This document shows positions 16,367-26,118 of a DNA stretch of 64,000 nucleotides, piece by piece (the stretch's first letter is position 1; the number at the start of each line of letters is the position of its first letter). Both the position numbers and the translations under genes were made by a program. The notes under the pieces are model-generated. The model was not told where the DNA came from. It made no database searches and worked only from the letters and a program-made list of their open reading frames with translations. Origin of the DNA: Clostridia bacterium (GTDB taxonomy: Bacteria > Bacillota > Clostridia > Christensenellales > Borkfalkiaceae); assembly GCA_017625565.1 (NCBI GenBank), contig JAGAKN010000008.1, positions 1-64,000 of the forward strand. Reading direction: 5' to 3'.

Positions 16367-19045
16367 TTATTCCGTACGAAGTGCTACGACGGGATCTTTC
16401 TTTGCCGCAGCTTTTGCAGGAATCAAACCGCTGATCAAGGTCAACGTCACGCTAATCGTAATCATGATCAACGCCGCGCCAAACGGCAACGATGCAAGCG
16501 TTCCGATCCCCGTCAACGCGCCCATCAAAGCGTTAATACCCAGCGAGAGTAGGTAGGTGACGGCAACACCGAATACCCCCGACGCAAGCCCGATAATAAA
16601 CGTTTCCGCGTTGAACAGGTTTTTGATGTCCTTTTTCCGCGCACCGAGCGACCGCAACACCCCGATTTCCTTGACTCGTTCCACGACCGAAACGTAGGTG
16701 ATAATCCCGATCATAACCGACGATACTATAAGCGAAATTGAAGTGAACGCAACGAGTACGTACGTAATCGCGTTGAGTATATCTTCTACCATGCCCATTA
16801 TCAAGCCGATGGAGTCCATATATTTAACTTCCGTTTCCTTCCAAAGCCCTGCAACGTGTTCCACACCGTCGGAATCCGTCCACTTATATTCGTAAGGGGT
16901 TTCTTCCGTACCTTGATTACAAAATTCGTTCCAACCGTCTAAATACGCAAGCAATTGTTTCTTGGCATCAAAATCGCCAGAATAGAATTCGATTTTCGTC
17001 ACTCTATCGCTACCGCCAAGCGCCGCAAGCCCGTCTTTCGCGTTGAATTGTCGCGTATTCAAATCCACGTACGCATACAAACTTTCCGCAGGAATTCCGC
17101 CCGTATATACACCTTGATCGTTGATATTCGCGCGGATATATTGCACAATCGGCGACGGGTTTGCCTGTTCGCCCGCCACGTAATTAGAAACAAGCGTTTC
17201 CGTCACGTTCAAGCCGTCCGAAAGACAGCCGTAATTCAACCCGTCCTTCAACCGCAAAATCCCTACGATCTTGATCGGCGTATCGCTCTTTGCAGGTTGC
17301 ACCCCTAAGTATGTAAACGGCGTCGTTGCTCCCTGTGCAGGATTGCTTGCTTGATAGACCGCGTGGTTGGAATAGAATCCGTATTCCGTGTTAAAAATCC
17401 GATCGAACGGGATTAACGTATCTTCCACGTCTTCTTGCGGTTGCCCCGCGCTGATTTTGGGAATGAATTCTTCTACCGTCAAAAGCCCGAGTTGCGCCAT
17501 CAAAATATCCGTTAAATCGTTGTTTTGCCCGATAACGAGCACGGCTTCGTTGGCGTTTTGCGGTATCCCTTCGTTGCCTTCGATATTCTCGTTAACCGCA
17601 ATCACGTCGTATTGCGAAAGCAAGTATTCCGCGTAATCCGATTTGCTAAAATCCGACGTACCGGGCATTACGTTGACGACTTCGCCCAACAAACTCACGT
17701 AGTTGGCAAGATCGGCATACGACGCGCCCGATTCCTTTAAGTAGTTGGTGTACAAGCCCTTGATCGTCGAAACGGACGTATATCCACCGATTTGAATGGG
17801 GGAGCTTTCCCCTACGAACGGCGAACGAACGAACAAATTATTCGTCAATTCCGCGCCCGTGGAGTACACGATTTCTTCGTAAGCCGACTTCGGCGTTTGA
17901 GAGATATAATGCAAATACGCATCCGAAAGGTCGTTTTCGATCATCATCCCTTTCGCCATATTCGTCAAGAACGAGTTGACGTAGATTTGATTACCCAGCT
18001 CATCTAAATCGGGCATATCGTCCGTACCCGTCATTCCTTCCATAATCGTATCGACGTCCACCGTCTTTTCCGAAACGGAAACAGGCGACGACGAGAGCAT
18101 ATCTTCTTCCGTCTTTAGAATGTACCCGTTAAAGCCGTTGGAAAGCGCCAACACCAAGCAAACGCTGATGATACCAATACTCCCTGCAAACGACGTAATC
18201 ATCGTACGACCTTTTTTCGTCCACAAGTTTCTCGCGCTTAAGCCAAGCGCCGTCCAAAAGGACATCGACGCCTTTTCTTTCTTGGCCTTTTTCTTTTTCG
18301 TTGGAACAGGCAATTTTTCTTCCGATTGCGTTTCTTCGAAAATCCGTTGTTCGTCTACTTCTTCCCCTGCGTAAGGGTTGGTATCCGAAACGACCAAACC
18401 GTCTTGCAAACGCACGATACGGGAAGAGTATTGTTCCGCAAGTTCGGGATTGTGCGTGACCATAATCACCAAGCGTTCCCCGGCGATTTCGCGGATCAAG
18501 TCCATAATTTGTACGCTCGTGACCGTATCCAACGCGCCCGTGGGTTCGTCTGCGAGCAAAATTTCGGGGTTGTTGACTAAAGCGCGCGCAATCGCTACGC
18601 GTTGCATTTGCCCACCCGAAAGTTGGTTGGGGCGTTTATGTAATTCGTTGCCCAAGCCGACCTTGATCAAAGCTTCTTCCGCACGTTTTCTGCGTTCCGC
18701 TTTGGAAATGCCTGCAATCGTCAAGGCGATTTCGACGTTTCCAAGTACCGTTTGATGAGGAATGAGATTGTACGATTGAAATACAAACCCGATGCGGTGA
18801 TTGCGGTAAACGTCCCAGTCTCGATCCTTGTAATCTTTCGTCGATACACCCGAGATAATCAAATCCCCCGACGTGTAATGATCCAAACCGCCGATAATAT
18901 TGAGTAGCGTAGTTTTCCCGCAACCGGACGGGCCTAAAATTGAAACGAATTCGTTTCTGCGGAAACGCAAATCCACACCTTTCAATGCGCGAACGGTGTT
19001 CCCAGCGGTTTTGTAATCTTTTGTAATCGATTTTAATGTTAACAT
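16367..19045 (-). CDS. ABC transporter, ATPase fused to a FtsX/MacB-type permease
   Basis: 892 residues. The ATPase occupies about 1-225, with Walker [10 protein letters not shown], signature LSGGQMQR and Walker [10 protein letters not shown]; this is the LolD/MacB type. A Lys-rich linker leads to a membrane helix near 285, then a large extracellular domain (about 310-760) without recognisable motifs, then three membrane helices of the FtsX fold ending in [25 protein letters not shown] sequence. The AGGAG ribosome binding site is clear. It follows a MarR regulator by 38 bases, so it probably exports, or responds to, a compound sensed by that regulator, such as an antimicrobial or peptide. Substrate unknown. 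Confidence 0.92.
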   Translation of the reverse strand: MLTLKSITKDYKTAGNTVRALKGVDLRFRRNEFVSILGPSGCGKTTLLNIIGGLDHYTSGDLIISGVSTKDYKDRDWDVYRNHRIGFVFQSYNLIPHQTVLGNVEIALTIAGISKAERRKRAEEALIKVGLGNELHKRPNQLSGGQMQRVAIARALVNNPEILLADEPTGALDTVTSVQIMDLIREIAGERLVIMVTHNPELAEQYSSRIVRLQDGLVVSDTNPYAGEEVDEQRIFEETQSEEKLPVPTKKKKAKKEKASMSFWTALGLSARNLWTKKGRTMITSFAGSIGIISVCLVLALSNGFNGYILKTEEDMLSSSPVSVSEKTVDVDTIMEGMTGTDDMPDLDELGNQIYVNSFLTNMAKGMMIENDLSDAYLHYISQTPKSAYEEIVYSTGAELTNNLFVRSPFVGESSPIQIGGYTSVSTIKGLYTNYLKESGASYADLANYVSLLGEVVNVMPGTSDFSKSDYAEYLLSQYDVIAVNENIEGNEGIPQNANEAVLVIGQNNDLTDILMAQLGLLTVEEFIPKISAGQPQEDVEDTLIPFDRIFNTEYGFYSNHAVYQASNPAQGATTPFTYLGVQPAKSDTPIKIVGILRLKDGLNYGCLSDGLNVTETLVSNYVAGEQANPSPIVQYIRANINDQGVYTGGIPAESLYAYVDLNTRQFNAKDGLAALGGSDRVTKIEFYSGDFDAKKQLLAYLDGWNEFCNQGTEETPYEYKWTDSDGVEHVAGLWKETEVKYMDSIGLIMGMVEDILNAITYVLVAFTSISLIVSSVMIGIITYVSVVERVKEIGVLRSLGARKKDIKNLFNAETFIIGLASGVFGVAVTYLLSLGINALMGALTGIGTLASLPFGAALIMITISVTLTLISGLIPAKAAAKKDPVVALRTE

Positions 19046-19083
19046 AAATACTCCTTCGCCCCGATTTGGGCAAATAGGTAAAA

Positions 19084-19554
19084 TTATTTTCCGAGTCCTA
19101 ACAATTCTTTTTCCTTACGCGCGATTTCCAAAAACGCATTATACGTATTGCAAAGTTTTAAAAACTCTTCTTCGCCGAATTCCGCGACGACGTTCGCGAC
19201 GAACTGTTTAAAATTCTCCAAATCCTTGCCGTACTTTTTCAACGCTTCTTCCGTAATTTCGACGTAGAAAATTTTACGATCGACGTCGTCTGCAACACGA
19301 CGAATAATATGCTCTTTTTCCAAACGGTTGACCATTTGCGACACCGCGGAACGGGTGACACCCAACGCTTTGGCAAGTTGCGTGGAAATCATACGCCGTC
19401 CTTCATAGCCTGCCGCTACGATTTCGCCGAGCAAACGCATTTCCGTACCGTTCAAATCGTCCGTGCCGTTGGCAAAAGCCAAGCCGTCGCGTTTTCTCAA
19501 CATAGAAAACAGCATGCTTACGTATTTTTCGTTTTGTTTTTCCTGGTTTTTCAT
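19084..19554 (-). CDS. MarR family transcriptional regulator
   Basis: 156 residues with the winged-helix core: STQLAKALGVTRSAVSQMVN as the recognition region and a wing containing DVDRKIFYVEIT. First gene of the operon with the ABC exporter, so autoregulation and control of the exporter by a small ligand are likely (family knowledge). The promoter is at 19596-19625; no obvious palindromic operator was recognised beside it. Confidence 0.93.
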   Translation of the reverse strand: MKNQEKQNEKYVSMLFSMLRKRDGLAFANGTDDLNGTEMRLLGEIVAAGYEGRRMISTQLAKALGVTRSAVSQMVNRLEKEHIIRRVADDVDRKIFYVEITEEALKKYGKDLENFKQFVANVVAEFGEEEFLKLCNTYNAFLEIARKEKELLGLGK

Positions 19555-19595
19555 ATCTTTCTTCCTATCCTTAATCGATTTAAACTTCCAAATTT

Positions 19596-19625
19596 ATTAT
19601 AATGCTTTCGTCTATTTTTTGTCAA
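19596..19625 (-). promoter_or_regulatory. Sigma-A promoter of the marR-ABC operon
   Basis: TTGACA (19620-19625), an 18-base spacer and TATAAT (19596-19601) on the minus strand. Confidence 0.85.
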
Positions 19626-19770
19626 GAATTTACCAACGCGACAAGGGCATTTTTCCTAAATTTTTTCGGTTTTTTTTATTCTACCGCAAGATTGTGACGT
19701 CCGTGTGAAGAAAAAAATAAATTTCTGTCAAAAAACATTTTTTTCCATAGAAATTTTTTCCTTGAAAAGC
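19626..19770. other. AT-rich intergenic stretch between divergent promoters
   Basis: Part of a 312-base gap between marR and the M18 peptidase gene. Apart from the two promoters I see only AT-rich DNA and one ACAAGGGCATTTTTCCT motif at 19641-19657, similar to motifs in two leaders elsewhere in the window. No gene or RNA is recognisable. Confidence 0.5.
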
Positions 19771-19799
19771 TTGTCAAACGCTAAGAAAAATGCTACAAT
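19771..19799 (+). promoter_or_regulatory. Sigma-A promoter of the first M18 aminopeptidase gene
   Basis: TTGTCA (19771-19776), a 17-base spacer and TACAAT (19794-19799). The predicted +1 is the A of an ATG at 19806, which opens a 48-codon out-of-frame ORF overlapping the start of the peptidase gene at 19867. Confidence 0.85.
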
Positions 19800-19866
19800 G
19801 TTTATATGGGTTGTTTTTTGCGGTATACTCCCCAAAAACACCTAAAATTGATTACGAAGGTTTTTT

Positions 19867-21138
19867 ATGATCAACGCATTAACCGAATTTTTAAAAAACT
19901 CGCTGACGGCTTACCACGCTACGGACAACGCCAAAGCACTACTTTTGGATAACGGCTTTAAAGCGCTCTCCGAAACGGACGATTGGGAGCTGAAAGAAGG
20001 CGGAAAATATTTCGTGGAACGTGGCGGTAGCGCGCTTATCGCATTCACCGTCGGGGATTTGAACGCATTCGCGTACAAAATCGTCGCTTCGCATACCGAT
20101 TCCCCCGCGCTTAAAGTCAAGGAAAATCCCGAAATACACGCGGGCGCGTACACGACGCTCAACGTCGAAAAATACGGCGGTGGCATTTGGTATTCTTTCT
20201 TTGACAGACCTTTAAAAATCGCAGGACGGGTAATCAAACGTGCAAACGATCGCGTCTTCCCAGAAACGGTTGCGCTTCCCTATCTCGTCACCATTCCGTC
20301 TGTTGCCGTACACCAAAACCGCAACGTCAACGACGGGTTCTCCGTCAATCCGCAAGTCGATCTTTTGCCCTTATACGCTTTGGGCGACGAAAAGAATTTT
20401 TTATCCGAACTTGCAGGCGAAAACGAAATTCTTTCTCACGATCTCTTTCTCGTGAACGCGGACATGCCCTATTCCTTTGGGAAGAATAACGAGTTTTTGG
20501 CATCTCCACGCATCGATAATTTAACCAGCGTTTACGCGTCTTTAGAAAGCCTGCTTGCGCATACGCCGTCAGGTGGAATTTGCGTAGCATGTTGCTTGGA
20601 TAACGAAGAAGTGGGTAGCCGTACTTTGCAGGGCGCAGGTAGCGATTTCTTGGAAAACGTCTTACGCCGTATCGCATACGCGTTGCGTTTTGACGACAAC
20701 GAATATTACAAAGCGTTGGCTTCGTCCTTCTTATTCTCCGTAGACAATGCGCACGCCGTACACCCCAACCGCCCTGAAAAGAGTGATCCGACCAACAAAG
20801 CCGTTTTAGGGGGCGGTATCGTTATTAAATCGCACGCAAATAAAGCGTATACCACCGACGGGCTTTCGTCGGCAGTAGCAAAAACGGTATTCGATCACGC
20901 AGGCGTTGCTTATCAGAGTTTTTTCAACCGTTCGGACGCGCAAAGCGGAAGTACGTTGGGTGCAATTTCTCTTGCCCACGTGAGCGTGATGTCCGTGGAT
21001 ATCGGGATTGCGCAACTTGCGATGCATTCCGCCAACGAATGTTTTGCAAAATCCGATTACCAATCGATGGTAAAAGCGTTGACGGAATTCTATTCTTCCG
21101 AAATCAACGTGGACGAAACGGGCGTAAACGTACGCTAA
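19867..21138 (+). CDS. M18 family aminopeptidase (aspartyl aminopeptidase type)
   Basis: 423 residues, the usual length of bacterial M18 enzymes. It is a cytosolic two-metal enzyme that removes N-terminal residues, in characterised relatives often Asp or Glu. The metal and catalytic motifs are ASHTDSPALKVK, CLDNEEVGSRT and a C-terminal region with MSVDIGIAQLAMHS. AAGG lies 7 bases before the ATG, a weak ribosome binding site. It is convergent with a second, divergent M18 gene and shares a terminator with it. Confidence 0.93.
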   Translation: MINALTEFLKNSLTAYHATDNAKALLLDNGFKALSETDDWELKEGGKYFVERGGSALIAFTVGDLNAFAYKIVASHTDSPALKVKENPEIHAGAYTTLNVEKYGGGIWYSFFDRPLKIAGRVIKRANDRVFPETVALPYLVTIPSVAVHQNRNVNDGFSVNPQVDLLPLYALGDEKNFLSELAGENEILSHDLFLVNADMPYSFGKNNEFLASPRIDNLTSVYASLESLLAHTPSGGICVACCLDNEEVGSRTLQGAGSDFLENVLRRIAYALRFDDNEYYKALASSFLFSVDNAHAVHPNRPEKSDPTNKAVLGGGIVIKSHANKAYTTDGLSSAVAKTVFDHAGVAYQSFFNRSDAQSGSTLGAISLAHVSVMSVDIGIAQLAMHSANECFAKSDYQSMVKALTEFYSSEINVDETGVNVR

Positions 21139-21145
21139 AACACTC

Positions 21146-21185
21146 AAAAAAATCCCCCGTCGGCAAACCGACGGGGGATTTTTTT
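21146..21185. terminator. Bidirectional terminator between the two M18 genes
   Basis: AAAAAATCCCCCGTCGG/CCGACGGGGGATTTTTT stem with a CAAA loop; A and T runs on both sides serve both strands. Confidence 0.92.
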
Positions 21186-21200
21186 ACGTACTGTTGACTA

Positions 21201-22580
21201 TTAACCGACGATGAACGCCTTAAAGGCAAGGTATTCTTCGTACAAGTCTGCTTTGGAAATGACTTCGTACGGCGCGTGCATCGAAATGACGGCTACGCCC
21301 ATATCGATCGTGTCGATATTCATCTTTGCGATATATTTCGCAACCGTACCGCCACCGCCGACGTCGACTTTTCCGAGTTCGCCCGTTTGCCAAATAACGC
21401 CGTTGTCGTCGAATAATTTACGCAAATAGCCGATGAATTCCGCATCCGCGTCCGAAGAACCGCTCTTACCGCGCGCGCCCGTGAACTTGGTCACGCAAGC
21501 CCCACAGGAAACGTAGGAAGAATTGAGTTTTTCTAACACTTCGGGATAGTTGGGATCAAAGCCCGCGTTTACGTCCGCCGAAAGGCATTTGGATTTCGAA
21601 CGAACGAGCGCCGAAGATACGCCGAACGAACGCGCGATTTCGTCGATCAAATCGGTAAAGATCGCGCATTGCATACCCGTCGTGCCTTCGCTGCCGATTT
21701 CTTCCTTATCCGCCAACACAACCATAACCGTATGCTTGTCGGAGTTCGCGTCGAAAAGCGCCGTGTACGCAGGGTACGAGCATACTCTGTCGTCATGTCC
21801 GTACGCGCCGATTAAACCGCGGTCGAACCCGATATCCTTTGCGTTATACGCTGGCACGAGCGAGAGTTCTGCGCTCAAGAAATCCGCTTCATCCATTCCG
21901 TATTTTTCGTTCAAGATTTTCAAAAGATTTTCTTTTACCGTCTTGTCTTTGTCGTCTTTTGCCGACGTATACGGGATATTCCCAAACCAAATGTTGAGAT
22001 CTTCGCCCCCGATCGCTTCGCCCAAGGGTTTTGCGTTTTGTTTTGCCGCCAAGTGGGGCAACAAATCGCTGATGTAGAATACGGGATCATTTTCGCCTTC
22101 GCCTATTTTTACGTTGATGACGCTACCGTCTTTTTTCGCTACGACGCCGTGCAACGCAAGGGGAATGGTCGCCCATTGATATTTACGGATACCGCCGTAG
22201 TAATGCGTTTTGCCGAATGCAATCCCTTCCGTTTCGTATAAGGGGACTTGTTTCAAATCCACGCGCGGACTGTCGATATGCGATGCAAGGATACGGATCC
22301 CTTCTTTTGCAACGTCCGCCGTACCGATCCTTAACAAATAAATATTTTTACCGCGGTTGTTGTAATATACCTTATCCCCTGCCTTTAACGTTTGCCCGAA
22401 TTCAAAAGGCTTATAGCCCATCTTCTCCGCTTGATCTTGTACGTACGCGCAAGTTTCGCGTTCCGTTTTCCCCGCGTCGATAAAGGTTTTATAGCCTTCT
22501 GCGTAATCGAAAATCTCTTTCATCAATTTTTCGTCCGCTACTTCGTACACGTTCGTTCTTTTGTAAGCCAATTCGCTCAT
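21201..22580 (-). CDS. M18 family aminopeptidase (aminopeptidase I type)
   Basis: 459 residues, a second M18 enzyme only distantly similar to the one at 19867-21138. Motifs are ILASHIDSPRVDLKQ, VLADKEEIGSEGTTG and a C-terminal DMGVAVISMHAPYEV. The strong AAAGGAG lies 36 bases after sufB ends, so it is probably the third gene of the sufC-sufB unit. Role: hydrolysis of peptides in the cytosol. Confidence 0.92.
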   Translation of the reverse strand: MSELAYKRTNVYEVADEKLMKEIFDYAEGYKTFIDAGKTERETCAYVQDQAEKMGYKPFEFGQTLKAGDKVYYNNRGKNIYLLRIGTADVAKEGIRILASHIDSPRVDLKQVPLYETEGIAFGKTHYYGGIRKYQWATIPLALHGVVAKKDGSVINVKIGEGENDPVFYISDLLPHLAAKQNAKPLGEAIGGEDLNIWFGNIPYTSAKDDKDKTVKENLLKILNEKYGMDEADFLSAELSLVPAYNAKDIGFDRGLIGAYGHDDRVCSYPAYTALFDANSDKHTVMVVLADKEEIGSEGTTGMQCAIFTDLIDEIARSFGVSSALVRSKSKCLSADVNAGFDPNYPEVLEKLNSSYVSCGACVTKFTGARGKSGSSDADAEFIGYLRKLFDDNGVIWQTGELGKVDVGGGGTVAKYIAKMNIDTIDMGVAVISMHAPYEVISKADLYEEYLAFKAFIVG

Positions 22581-22615
22581 AATTCTATCTCCTTTCTACT
22601 ACAATTTTTTCGTTT

Positions 22616-23542
22616 TTAGTTTAAAAATCCGCGTAAAATCTGTTCTTCCGCTTCCTTTTCCGTCAAGCCGAGCGTCATCAGTTTGATAAGTTGTTCGCCA
22701 GCAATTTTCCCGATCGCCGCTTCGTGAATGAGTTCCGCGTCCACGTGGTTTGCCGACAAGCAAGGTGCGGCAGTCACCGACGCGTCGTGCATAATAATCG
22801 CGTCACATTCGGTATGCCCATAGCAGGGCGCGTTGCCGTTCATCGTCGATACGAAACGTTGTTTGGAACAATCCGCCGCAACCGATCTCGACATGACGTC
22901 CGCGCGACAACCTTCGCCGTCCATCTCGATCACGAAATCGGTATCCGCTTCCTGTTTGCCGTGGGTGTATAATTTTTCCTTAACAATAAAGTTTGCACCC
23001 GATTTCAAAACGGCTTTGGTAATGCGCTTGGTGGAATCAATCCCTTTGATTTGCGTCGTTTCCATTTCCATACGCGCGCCTTCGTCCAAATACACGACGG
23101 TTTCGGGATTCATCACGTTTGCGCCGTTTCCGTCCCCTTCGCCGTAGTGTTTTTCGACGTATTTCACCTTTGCGTTTTTCCCAACGTAAAAGGTATGCAC
23201 GCCGTCGTGACGGGAAACTTCATTTCCACCGCCATGGTTGTGAATTCCGCAACCAGCCACGATCACGACGTCGGCGTTTTCGCCGATGTGGAAATCGTTA
23301 TACACAAGCTCTTGATGCCCGATTTTACTAATAATAACGGGAATATGCACGCTTTCCTTTTTCGTGTCGGGCTTGATGAAAATATCAATCCCCGATTTTC
23401 CGTCCGTTTTGCTGACAATATCTACGTTCGCCGTCGTATTCCGCCCCAACGATTCCCCGTTGCCACGGATATTATACGCGCCTTCGGGTACGCCGTGCAA
23501 ATCGGCGATTTTTAATAACAAATCTTTTTCGATTGCATTCAT
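22616..23542 (-). CDS. sufB: SufB/SufD-family FeS scaffold subunit (SmsB-like)
   Basis: 308 residues, shorter than classical SufB (about 480) and lacking its long N-terminal region. The beta-helix core is visible through TKRITKAVLKSGANFIVKEK and the histidine region GCGIHNHGGGNEVSRHDG. The end ALTEKEAEEQILRGFLN-like helix is the SufC-binding tail. Paired with sufC alone, 13 bases apart, without sufS, sufU or sufD. This matches the two-gene minimal SUF layout (SmsCB) of anaerobes and archaea; assigning it there is inference from gene content and length. Confidence 0.88.
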   Translation of the reverse strand: MNAIEKDLLLKIADLHGVPEGAYNIRGNGESLGRNTTANVDIVSKTDGKSGIDIFIKPDTKKESVHIPVIISKIGHQELVYNDFHIGENADVVIVAGCGIHNHGGGNEVSRHDGVHTFYVGKNAKVKYVEKHYGEGDGNGANVMNPETVVYLDEGARMEMETTQIKGIDSTKRITKAVLKSGANFIVKEKLYTHGKQEADTDFVIEMDGEGCRADVMSRSVAADCSKQRFVSTMNGNAPCYGHTECDAIIMHDASVTAAPCLSANHVDAELIHEAAIGKIAGEQLIKLMTLGLTEKEAEEQILRGFLN

Positions 23543-23555
23543 TTTTCCGTCCCCC

Positions 23556-24275
23556 TTACAATTTCTCCGTTAAAACGGGACATGCATCTCTACCGAGTAA
23601 TTTGGGTAAAACTTCGTCCTTTTTGCCGACGTTTTGAATTTGTCCGTCCGCAATCACGACAATCTTATCCGCAATATTCAAAATCCGTTCCTGATGGGAA
23701 ATAATCAGGATATTGCCTTGCGTTTTTTCGTACATGTTTTGGAATACTTTGATTAAATTCCCAAAGCTCCAAAGATCGATCCCTGCTTCTGGTTCGTCGA
23801 ATACGGAAAGCTTGGTCGAACGCGCCAAAATCGTCGCAATTTCGATACGTTTGAGTTCCCCCCCAGACAGGGACGCGTTGACTTCGCGATCCAAATAATC
23901 CCTTGCGCACAAACCGACTTCGGAAAGATAGGCGCAAGCGTCGGACACTTTCATATCCTTGCCGACGGCGACGTTGATCAAATCGCGCACCGTCATACCC
24001 TTAAAACGTACGGGTTGTTGGAACGCATACGAAATCCCGCGTTTCGCGCGGTCGGTAATCGAAAGATCGGTGATGTCTTCGCCGTCGAAGAAAATTCTAC
24101 CCGACGTCGGCTTGATGATCCCTGCGATGACTTTCGCAAGCGTCGATTTTCCCCCGCCGTTCGGGCCTGTGAACGCCACAAACCGATCGTCTAAGCATAA
24201 ATTGACGTCTTTTAAAATGTATTTCTCTCCGAGTTCGTCTTGAACACGGTAGCTTACGTTTTTTAATTCTAACAT
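23556..24275 (-). CDS. sufC: SufC FeS assembly ATPase
   Basis: 239 residues, an ABC-type ATPase without membrane partner: Walker A GPNGGGKST, signature LSGGELKR, Walker B LSVFDEPEAGIDLW, and the SufC-typical wording of the last motif. It drives FeS cluster assembly on the SufB-type subunit encoded next. First gene of the unit; an 8-3-8 inverted repeat lies just upstream of its start, a possible regulator site. Confidence 0.93.
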   Translation of the reverse strand: MLELKNVSYRVQDELGEKYILKDVNLCLDDRFVAFTGPNGGGKSTLAKVIAGIIKPTSGRIFFDGEDITDLSITDRAKRGISYAFQQPVRFKGMTVRDLINVAVGKDMKVSDACAYLSEVGLCARDYLDREVNASLSGGELKRIEIATILARSTKLSVFDEPEAGIDLWSFGNLIKVFQNMYEKTQGNILIISHQERILNIADKIVVIADGQIQNVGKKDEVLPKLLGRDACPVLTEKL

Positions 24276-24287
24276 AATTGCACCTGT

Positions 24288-24306
24288 TTCCGTATTCTAT
24301 ACGGAA
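24288..24306. promoter_or_regulatory. Perfect inverted repeat in the sufC leader
   Basis: TTCCGTAT-TCT-ATACGGAA, arms of 8 with a 3-base centre, 13 bases before the sufC ATG. A TATAAA at 24325-24330 (minus strand) is a likely -10 box with a weak TTTAAG -35, so the repeat would lie at about +12 to +30. It could be an operator or an mRNA hairpin close to the ribosome binding site. Confidence 0.55.
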
Positions 24307-24418
24307 TTTTTCCCTTTCGTTTCTTTTATACCGCAAAATGCCCGTCCTTAAACGCGAACGAAGAGAATTTCAACGGTTTTTCAAAGGTTCTTTTTGTTTT
24401 TTAAACAATTTTTCGTTT

Positions 24419-25075
24419 TTAAAAAATTTGCATATATCCGCCGTGCATTTTTAGCCATTTTCGTCGCGTTTTGTAATCGGGCACGTAGCGCTCCACTTCG
24501 TTCCAAAACAGCGGAGAATGATTTTTATGTCGGATATGCGCCAATTCGTGCGCGACGACGTATTCCACGATCTCCATCGGCGTATACACCAACCGAAAGG
24601 AAAACCGCAAGGCATTCTCACGAGAACACGTTCCCCAACGCGTACGCGCCGACGCTACCGTTAAGCTTTTATACGTCACGTTCATACGGTTTGCATACTC
24701 GTCCACAACCGCCGTAAAACACGTTTTTGCCTGTGTTTTGAGCCATTTTATCAAACGTTCCCGAGATTTTTCCTTGGGGAGAAGAATCTGCTCGCCGTCA
24801 AAAACAATGCTTTTCACGTCGCCAACGCGAATGCGCACTTTTTTTCCGAGCAAAGGAAATTCGTACCCGTCGAGATTGTCCGTCGGGAGCGACACCGCCA
24901 CGCTTTTTCGTTCCGCTTGCTTACGCCGTATCCAAGGCTCTTTTTGGGCGAGAAAGGCGAAAATCCGCTCCTGACCGCAAGATTTCGGGGCGCGGACGAT
25001 CAATCGGGCTTGCGCGTCGATTACGATCGCCAACGTTTTACGGCGAGAACGGATAATTTCATCGGGAAATATCAT
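24419..25075 (-). CDS. YgjP-like metal-dependent hydrolase (DUF45)
   Basis: 218 residues. A zinc-protease-like signature HELAHIRHKNHSPLFW is near residue 175-190, preceded by ARTRWGTCSRENALRFSFRL, typical of YgjP/DUF45. The ATG follows the galE stop by 3 bases with no clear ribosome binding site, suggesting translational coupling. Third gene of the CorC-galE-DUF45 operon. Members are thought to be peptidases; the substrate is unknown. Confidence 0.9.
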   Translation of the reverse strand: MIFPDEIIRSRRKTLAIVIDAQARLIVRAPKSCGQERIFAFLAQKEPWIRRKQAERKSVAVSLPTDNLDGYEFPLLGKKVRIRVGDVKSIVFDGEQILLPKEKSRERLIKWLKTQAKTCFTAVVDEYANRMNVTYKSLTVASARTRWGTCSRENALRFSFRLVYTPMEIVEYVVAHELAHIRHKNHSPLFWNEVERYVPDYKTRRKWLKMHGGYMQIF

Positions 25076-25078
25076 ATT

Positions 25079-26092
25079 TTAAGCTTCGTAGCCTTGGGGA
25101 TTTCCGCTTTGCCACTTCCATTGTGAAGCGCACATTTCTTCAATGCCGAGTTTGGCTTCCCAACCAAGTTCCGCTTTCGCTTTATCCGAGCAAGCATAAC
25201 AGGTTGCGATATCGCCGTCACGACGGGCGCAAATTTTATACGGCAATTCTTTTCCGCAGGCTTTTTCAAACGCACGGATCATTTCCATAACGCTGTAGCC
25301 TCGTCCCGTACCCAGATTGTATACGTGTACGCCCGATTGATTGCAGTTTTCAATCGCAGCGATATGCCCAAGCGCAAGATCGACTACGTGAATGTAATCG
25401 CGCACGCCCGTTCCGTCGGGGGTGTCGTAATCGTTGCCAAAAACGTTAATGCAGGACAATTTTCCGCTTGCAACCTGCGCCACGAACGGCATCAAGTTGT
25501 TGGGAATCCCTTTCGGATCTTCGCCGATACGTCCGCTTTCGTGCGCGCCAACGGGGTTGAAATAACGGAGCAAGATAATATTCCATTCCGTATTCGCCTT
25601 GTGTACGTCGCGCATAATGTTTTCCATCATGAGTTTGGTACTACCGTACGGGTTGGTCGTGGAAAGACGGCAATTTTCGTCCAACGGCAAACGTTCGGGA
25701 TCGCCATAAACGGTTGCGGACGACGAGAAGATGATTTTTCTCACGCCGTAGTTTTCCATAACTTGCAAGAGCGAAATCGTTCCGCTGATGTTATTTTCAT
25801 AGTATTTAAGCGGCAATTTACAGCTTTCGCCAACCGCTTTAAACGCCGCGAAATGAATGACCGCGTCAAACGAATGGGTAGAAAAAATCTTTTCCATCGC
25901 CGTTTTGTCGCGGATATCCGCTTCGTAAAACGTGACCGTCTTGCCCGTAATTTCTTGGACACGACGCAAGCTTTCAAAGCTCGAATTGCTGAAATTGTCC
26001 ACGACGACTACGTCGTAATTTTTGTTGAGAAGTTCCAAAACCGTATGCGAGCCGATATACCCGCAACCACCCGTCACCAAAATCGTTGCCAT
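25079..26092 (-). CDS. galE: UDP-glucose 4-epimerase
   Basis: 337 residues, the usual length. NAD-binding loop [11 protein letters not shown] at residues 7-17, catalytic YGSTK, and [10 protein letters not shown]. It interconverts UDP-glucose and UDP-galactose for sugar use and surface polymers. AAAGGAG lies before the ATG. It is 26 bases downstream of the CorC-like gene. Confidence 0.96.
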   Translation of the reverse strand: MATILVTGGCGYIGSHTVLELLNKNYDVVVVDNFSNSSFESLRRVQEITGKTVTFYEADIRDKTAMEKIFSTHSFDAVIHFAAFKAVGESCKLPLKYYENNISGTISLLQVMENYGVRKIIFSSSATVYGDPERLPLDENCRLSTTNPYGSTKLMMENIMRDVHKANTEWNIILLRYFNPVGAHESGRIGEDPKGIPNNLMPFVAQVASGKLSCINVFGNDYDTPDGTGVRDYIHVVDLALGHIAAIENCNQSGVHVYNLGTGRGYSVMEMIRAFEKACGKELPYKICARRDGDIATCYACSDKAKAELGWEAKLGIEEMCASQWKWQSGNPQGYEA

Positions 26093-26118
26093 AATTACTC
26101 CTTTTTCTTAACAATTCG

